A DNA stretch of 64,000 nucleotides from NCBI RefSeq assembly GCF_000243395.2, contig NZ_CM001484.1, positions 4,295,450-4,359,449 of the forward strand, read 5' to 3'. The DNA comes from Saccharomonospora glauca K62. GTDB taxonomy: Bacteria > Actinomycetota > Actinomycetes > Mycobacteriales > Pseudonocardiaceae. Position numbers and translations under genes: made by a program. Under the pieces are notes generated by a model, which searched no databases, was not told where the DNA came from, and saw only the letters and a program-made list of their open reading frames with translations. Of this stretch, positions 59,615 to 64,000 are shown piece after piece (position 1 is the stretch's first letter; every line of letters begins with the position of its first letter).

Positions 59615-60586
59615 GTGGATGCGGTGGAACGGTCGCGATCCTTCCTGCGCTCGCTCGGACTGCCCTCGACAGATCCCGGCGAGCTCCCGAGCAGCACGAA
59701 ACGCTTCCCCGACGGCGCCGCCTACCGCGTCGAGATCCCCAGCGTCGAGGGGGTCGAGGCGATGGAGGCCGTCTTCGACGAGGCCGACGCCCGAGGAGTC
59801 ACCGTCCATCGGGTCTCCCAGGGCAGCGGCGGCATGTTGCTCACCCAGACCGAACTGACGGCCATGGCCGCGCTCGCCGAGGCCCGAGGAGTGGAGCTCA
59901 GCCTGTTCGCCCGTCCCGTGGCGGGCTGGGACACCGGGGCCGCCTCGCTCGCCGAGGGCGGTGGACCGGTGGCGGCGCAGGCACGCGGCGTCGAACAACT
60001 CGTGCACGTGCTGGAGGACATCCGCCGCACGGCGGAAGCGGGCGTGCGCAGCGTCCTCGTCACCGACCTCGGGGTACTCTCCGTCGCCTCCCGGATGCGC
60101 GAGGCGGGCGAGCTGCCCTCCGATCTCCAGTTCAAGGTCAGCGTGCAGATGGGACTCGCCAACCCGGCGGCCATCCGCATCGCCGAGGAACACGGGGCCA
60201 ACACGTACAACGTGCCCACCGACCTCTCGCTGGCGCAGCTCGCCGCGGTGCGGGCGGCCATCGACATCCCCATCGACATCTACGTGGAAGCACCCGACGA
60301 CCTCGGCGGGTTCGTCCGACACTTCGAGATCGCCGAGATCGTGCGGGTCGCCGCGCCCGTGTACCTGAAGTTCGGGCTGCGTAACGCCCCGAACATCTAC
60401 CCGAGCGGCACGCACCTCACCGACACCGCCGTCAGGCTCTCCCGCGAACGCGTCCGTCGCGCCGAGATCGGCCTGGAGACCCTCGCCCGCTACGCCCCCG
60501 ACGCCGTGGCGTCCACGCTGCCGGCGCAGGATCTGGCCGTACCGAACACCACCGCCGTCACCGAAGCGACGAGGAGCGCGTCATGA
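59615..60586 (+). CDS. U32-like TIM-barrel protein in sugar-acid operon
   Basis: 323 residues from GTG 59615 (TTG 59612 and GTG 59624 are alternatives). Resembles proteins annotated as U32-family peptidases: QMGLANPAAIRIAEEHGANTYN, PIDIYVEAPDDLGG, LKFGLRNAPNIYPSG (in part). It contains no Cys at all, so it lacks the Cys-containing U32 signature and any Fe-S cluster; protease activity is doubtful. Overlaps the next gene by 4 bp. As the operon has a dehydratase and an aldehyde dehydrogenase but no recognisable aldolase or second dehydratase, this protein may do a missing step (inference). Confidence 0.7.
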   Translation: MDAVERSRSFLRSLGLPSTDPGELPSSTKRFPDGAAYRVEIPSVEGVEAMEAVFDEADARGVTVHRVSQGSGGMLLTQTELTAMAALAEARGVELSLFARPVAGWDTGAASLAEGGGPVAAQARGVEQLVHVLEDIRRTAEAGVRSVLVTDLGVLSVASRMREAGELPSDLQFKVSVQMGLANPAAIRIAEEHGANTYNVPTDLSLAQLAAVRAAIDIPIDIYVEAPDDLGGFVRHFEIAEIVRVAAPVYLKFGLRNAPNIYPSGTHLTDTAVRLSRERVRRAEIGLETLARYAPDAVASTLPAQDLAVPNTTAVTEATRSAS

Positions 60587-61746
60587 AGATCACCAATGTC
60601 GAGACCTTCGTGATGGGCACGCCGTGGCGTGACCTGACCTTCGTCCGGGTCACCACCGACGAGGGGCTGACCGGTGTCGGCGAGACCCGCATGCTCGGGC
60701 ACACCGAGGCACTGAAGGGGTATCTGTCCGAGGCCGTGCCCCGGCACGTGATCGGCGCCGACCCGTTCGACATCGAGGCACTCGTACAGCGCATGAAGCG
60801 CGGCGACTACGGCAGGCCCGGCGAGATCATGATGTCCGGGATCGCCTGTGTCGAGATGGCCTGCTGGGACATCGTGGGCAAGGCCCTCGGCCAGCCGGTG
60901 TGGCGGCTGCTGGGCGGCAAGGTGCGCGACCGCGTCAAGGCCTACGCCAACGGCTGGTACACCGTCGAGCGCACGCCGGAAGAGTTCCACGCCGCCGCCA
61001 AGCGGGTCGTCGAGCGTGGTTACCGCGCGCTGAAGTTCGACCCGTTCGGCCCCGGCCAGTGGGAGCTGGAACCTCGGGAACGCACTCGGTCGATCGAGCT
61101 CGTCGAGGCCGTGCGCGACGCCGTGGGCCCCGACGTGGAGATCCTCGTCGAGATGCACGGCCGCTTCGCCCCCGCGGAGGCGGTGCGTATCGCCCGCTCG
61201 CTCGCGAAGTTCGACCCGAGCTGGCTGGAAGAGCCCGTGCCGCCGGAGAACCTCAAGGCGCTGGCGAAGGTCGCCGCGCAGGTGGACGCCCCGGTGGCGA
61301 CCGGTGAGCGCATCCACGAACGGGCGGAGTTCCGCGAGCTGTTCGAGCTCCAGGCCGCCGACGTGATCCAGCCCGACATCGGCCACCTGGGCGGCATCCT
61401 GGAGACCCGCAAGCTCGCGGCCACGGCGGAGACGCACTTCGTGCTGGTGGCACCCCACAACGTGGGTGGGCCGGTGCTGACGATGGCCAACCTGCACCTG
61501 GCGGCGTGCACCCCGAACTTCAAGATCCAGGAGCACTTCAACGACTTCGCCGACGAACACGTCAAGCGGGCCGCACCCGGCCTGCCGCCGGTGGAGGACG
61601 GTTACTTCGCACTGCCGACGGCGCCGGGGCTCGGCGTGGAGCTCGACACCGACTTCGTGGCCGAGCATCCGTTCCAGGCCGCGCGCTTCGACCTGTTCGC
61701 CGAGGACTGGCAGTTCCGGGGTACCAAGAAGGACGGTGACGCATGA
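60583..61746 (+). CDS. Enolase-superfamily (MR/MLE) sugar-acid dehydratase
   Basis: 387 residues. GEIMMSGIACVEMACWDIVGKALGQP (in part), KFDPFGPGQWEL, the metal/catalytic site LVEMHGRF, EEPVPPENL, ATGERIH and QPDIGHLGG with APHNVGGPV near the end match galactonate-dehydratase-like enzymes (Glu/Glu/Glu metal ligands; His in EMHGRF and APHN as acid/base). Probably dehydrates a sugar acid to a 2-keto-3-deoxy acid; exact sugar unknown. Coupled on both sides by ATGA overlaps. Confidence 0.9.
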   Translation: MKITNVETFVMGTPWRDLTFVRVTTDEGLTGVGETRMLGHTEALKGYLSEAVPRHVIGADPFDIEALVQRMKRGDYGRPGEIMMSGIACVEMACWDIVGKALGQPVWRLLGGKVRDRVKAYANGWYTVERTPEEFHAAAKRVVERGYRALKFDPFGPGQWELEPRERTRSIELVEAVRDAVGPDVEILVEMHGRFAPAEAVRIARSLAKFDPSWLEEPVPPENLKALAKVAAQVDAPVATGERIHERAEFRELFELQAADVIQPDIGHLGGILETRKLAATAETHFVLVAPHNVGGPVLTMANLHLAACTPNFKIQEHFNDFADEHVKRAAPGLPPVEDGYFALPTAPGLGVELDTDFVAEHPFQAARFDLFAEDWQFRGTKKDGDA

Positions 61747-63116
61747 CCGAGGTGACCGACGCTCTGCTCGGCGCGGCGGCAAAGGCCGCCCGGCCGTGGG
61801 CGGAGCTGCCCGACGAGACGCGCGCGGCAGCGCTGGAGGCCGTCGCGGACGCCCTCGACGCGGCCGCCGACGAGCTGGTGCCGCTGGCTCGGGAGGAAAG
61901 CCACCTGCCCGAGGGCAGGCTGCGCGGCGAGCTGGTGCGCACCACGTTCCAGTTGCGCTCGTTCGCGGGCCAGGTGCGTGAAGGATTCGAGGTCATCGAG
62001 GACGACGCCGACCCCGACTGGCCCACCGGCCCTCGGCCGGCCCTGCGGAGGGTGCTGGTGCCGCTCGGCCCCGTCGTGGTGTTCGCGGCGTCGAACTTCC
62101 CGTTCGCGTTCTCCGTGGCGGGCGGCGACACGGCGTCGGCGTTGGCCGCGGGCTGCCCCGTCGTGGTGAAGGCCCATCCGGGACACCCGAAGCTCTCGGA
62201 CGCCACGGCCGAGATCGTGCGTACGGCGCTGACCTCCGCCGGCGCTCCCGAAGGGACGTTCGCGCTGTTCCACGGCGAGGCCGACGGCCGCGACGCCGTG
62301 CTCGACCCGCGCACGAAGGCGGTGGCCTTCACCGGCTCGTTGCGGGGCGGCCGGGCCCTCTACGACCTCGCCGTGTCGCGGCCCGAACCGATTCCGTTCT
62401 ACGGCGAGCTCGGCAGCGTGAACCCGGTGTTTGTCACCAGGGCCGCCGCCGAGGCTCGCGCCGAGGAGATCGCGACGGGGTACGTGGACTCGTTCACCCT
62501 CGGCACCGGTCAGTTCTGCACCAAGCCCGGCCTGCTGCTCGTGCCGTCCGACTCGCGGCTGCCCGAACTCGCCGCGGAGCACGCCCGCGCCAAGGGGGCC
62601 ACCGCGATGCTCAACGACCGCATCGCCGAGGGCTACACGGCGGGCCTGGAAGCCCTGCGCGGACACCCCTCGGTGCGGGTGCTGGTGGAGGGCACGTTCG
62701 GCGAGGACGGCCCAACGCCGACGCTGCTCGCCACGACGGCGGCCGACCTGCTCGCCCACCCCGACGCGCTCGCCACGGAGTGCTTCGGTCCGACGTCGCT
62801 GGTGGTGACCTACGACGACGACGAGCAACTGCTCGCGGTGGCGCGCTCGCTGGAGGGCCAGCTCACCGGCACCGTGCACGGTGAGGAGTCCGACGAGATC
62901 GCCCGCCCCCTGCTGACCGAGCTGGCCGAGCGGGTGGGTCGTGTGCTGTGGAACGGCTGGCCCACGGGCGTGTCGGTCACCCCCGCCATGCACCACGGTG
63001 GGCCGTACCCCGCCACCACGTCGCCCCTGCACACGTCGGTGGGCATCACCGCCTCGGCGCGGTTCCTGCGTCCGGTCGCGTTCCAGAACGTGCCCCCGCA
63101 CCTGCTGCCGCGGTGA
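61743..63116 (+). CDS. NADP-dependent aldehyde dehydrogenase (ketoglutarate semialdehyde type)
   Basis: 457 residues. VVVFAASNFPFAFSVAGGDTA (in part), KAHPGHPKLS, FTGSLRGGRAL, FYGELGSVNPVF (catalytic Glu) and GQFCTKPGLLL (catalytic Cys) are typical of 2,5-dioxovalerate/ketoglutarate semialdehyde dehydrogenases of the NADP(+) group. It would finish the conversion of a sugar acid to 2-oxoglutarate. Last gene of the operon. Confidence 0.92.
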   Translation: MTEVTDALLGAAAKAARPWAELPDETRAAALEAVADALDAAADELVPLAREESHLPEGRLRGELVRTTFQLRSFAGQVREGFEVIEDDADPDWPTGPRPALRRVLVPLGPVVVFAASNFPFAFSVAGGDTASALAAGCPVVVKAHPGHPKLSDATAEIVRTALTSAGAPEGTFALFHGEADGRDAVLDPRTKAVAFTGSLRGGRALYDLAVSRPEPIPFYGELGSVNPVFVTRAAAEARAEEIATGYVDSFTLGTGQFCTKPGLLLVPSDSRLPELAAEHARAKGATAMLNDRIAEGYTAGLEALRGHPSVRVLVEGTFGEDGPTPTLLATTAADLLAHPDALATECFGPTSLVVTYDDDEQLLAVARSLEGQLTGTVHGEESDEIARPLLTELAERVGRVLWNGWPTGVSVTPAMHHGGPYPATTSPLHTSVGITASARFLRPVAFQNVPPHLLPR

Positions 63117-63130
63117 GACTCCCGTGGTCG

Positions 63131-63168
63131 AAGGCCGCCTTTCCCCTCCCCTCGGGAAAGGCGGCCTT
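63131..63168. terminator. Bidirectional terminator between operon and iclR gene
   Basis: AAGGCCGCCTTTCCC (63131-63145) / GGGAAAGGCGGCCTT (63154-63168), perfect 15-bp stem, 8-nt loop, between convergent genes. Confidence 0.85.
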
Positions 63169-63176
63169 TCCCCGTC

Positions 63177-63950
63177 TCAGGGGGTCGCGGGACGACCACC
63201 GAGCCTGCGAGTCAGCTCGGCTGCGCCCTCCCGCACCAACTTCTCCCAGCGGGGCCACGCCTCGTCGGAGTGGCGGGAGGTGGGGATGGAGATGCTCATG
63301 GCCGCCATCCACTCGCCCGTCGCGTCCACCACGGGCGCCGCGACGCAGCCCGCGTCGGGGTTCGACTCGCTGCGTTCGTGAGCCACACCCGTCTCTCGCA
63401 CCTTCGCGAGCTGCTGCCGCAACGCGGTGCGCGAGGTGATGCTGTTCTCGGTGAGCGCGACGAGGCGGTGTCCCTTCAACCGCGCCGACAACTCCTCCTC
63501 GGAAAGTCCCGCCAACAGGACCTTCCCGACCGCCGTGCAGTGCGCGGGCAGCCGCCTGCCCACCTCGGAGATGAGCCGCACGGAATGAGTTGAGTCTACT
63601 TTGGACACATAAACGACTTCGAGGCCGTCGAGCACGGCGACGTGCACGGTCTCCCGACACTCCGCGGCGACCTGACGCGCGACGGCGTCGGCCTCGGCGG
63701 TGAACTCCAGCCGTTGCTGGTAGCGCGCCCCCAGTTCGAGCAGTTTCGGCCCGAGCCGGTACGTGGTCTCCTCACCCGACCGGCGCACCAGGTAGTGCCG
63801 CTCGACGAGCGTGGTGAGCAGTTCGTGCGTCGTGGACCGAGGCAGTTCGAGCCGACTCCCGATCTCACTCGCCGACAACGTGACGTCGTCGCCGAGGAAG
63901 AGCTCCAGGATGTCGGCGGCGCGGAGAACAGCGGGCACGAGACGAGCCAT
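63177..63950 (-). CDS. IclR-family transcriptional regulator
   Basis: 257 residues from ATG 63950. N-terminal winged helix (VLRAADILELFLGDD, LSASEIGSRLELPRSTTHELL), C-terminal effector domain (VHVAVLDGLEVVYVSKVDS, PAHCTAVGKVLLAGL, NPDAGCVAAPVVDATGEW). TATGCT (minus) ends 6 nt before the ATG, so leaderless. A matching operator covers its -35 region. Probably represses the catabolic operon, the MFS gene and itself until the inducing sugar acid appears. Confidence 0.93.
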   Translation of the reverse strand: MARLVPAVLRAADILELFLGDDVTLSASEIGSRLELPRSTTHELLTTLVERHYLVRRSGEETTYRLGPKLLELGARYQQRLEFTAEADAVARQVAAECRETVHVAVLDGLEVVYVSKVDSTHSVRLISEVGRRLPAHCTAVGKVLLAGLSEEELSARLKGHRLVALTENSITSRTALRQQLAKVRETGVAHERSESNPDAGCVAAPVVDATGEWMAAMSISIPTSRHSDEAWPRWEKLVREGAAELTRRLGGRPATP

Positions 63951-63972
63951 TCGCCCAGCATACCAGACGGTG

Positions 63973-63986
63973 TCCGAAACTTCGGA
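63973..63986. promoter_or_regulatory. IclR autoregulatory operator
   Basis: TCCGAAACTTCGGA, imperfect only at the centre, 23-36 bp upstream of the inferred leaderless start of the IclR gene, where the -35 box should be. Confidence 0.8.
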
Positions 63987-64000
63987 CAACGGTCGAGGTA

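Overview
The window is high-GC DNA from an actinobacterium, most likely of the family Pseudonocardiaceae (Saccharomonospora or a close relative). Pointers are the mycothiol gene mshD, the GlnR regulator, a conservon (kinase, roadblock, DUF742, GTPase), an XRE/DUF5753 plus DUF397 pair, a c-di-GMP-type RsiG anti-sigma protein, and many GTG starts. From memory, the order dusB, LCP, phoU, pstB, mshD, glnR, lmeA, thioredoxin, sulfurtransferase, sseC-like, nitrobindin-like, aminotransferase, YgfZ, DUF3073, purM, purF, purL matches the Mycobacterium tuberculosis Rv0803-Rv0823 block. This is therefore a conserved core neighbourhood with lineage-specific insertions. No phage, IS, CRISPR array or plasmid gene was seen.

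Layout. 1-3.6 kb: conservon, 5' end outside the window. 3.7-6.0 kb: divergent TetR regulator and drug-efflux MFS pump. 6.2-8.0 kb: DNA cytosine methyltransferase plus Vsr repair nuclease with no restriction enzyme. 8.2-11.1 kb: lipoprotein hydrolase, tRNA-Lys(UUU), an unannotated 21-residue Cys-rich peptide and a conserved protein of unknown function. 11.4-17.5 kb: DMT exporter, SOD-like secreted protein, HxlR/MFS pair, dusB, HxlR-SCP2 regulator. 17.6-25.2 kb: LCP cell-wall ligase, phoU and pstSCAB with two PHO boxes. 25.2-28.9 kb: mshD, PadR-controlled ABC exporter, glnR. 29-32.4 kb: lmeA, thioredoxin, then a sulfur operon behind a cysteine-type leader peptide. 32.4-38.1 kb: nitrobindin-like, aminotransferase, YgfZ, rsiG, asparaginase, a DUF8083-like protein, DUF3073. 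38.1-44.2 kb: oxidoreductase, TctABC uptake system, and a sensor kinase whose response regulator has lost most of its receiver domain. 44.2-50.4 kb: an unknown pair, a large inverted repeat, purM, purF, DUF397/XRE locus, SCP-like protein. 50.4-54.6 kb: type VII secretion-associated protein, GH25 lysozyme, two paralogous membrane proteins. 54.6-57.9 kb: purSQL. 58.1-64 kb: sugar-acid catabolic cluster with its IclR regulator and three matching operators.

Regulation is unusually legible. About a dozen genes show a TANNNT-like -10 box ending 6 or 7 nt before an ATG/GTG with no ribosome binding site, the mark of leaderless mRNAs. Both phosphate promoters carry a two-unit PHO box placed exactly 27 nt upstream of the -10. 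The IclR cluster carries TCCGAAA-TTTCGGA palindromes at all three of its promoters.
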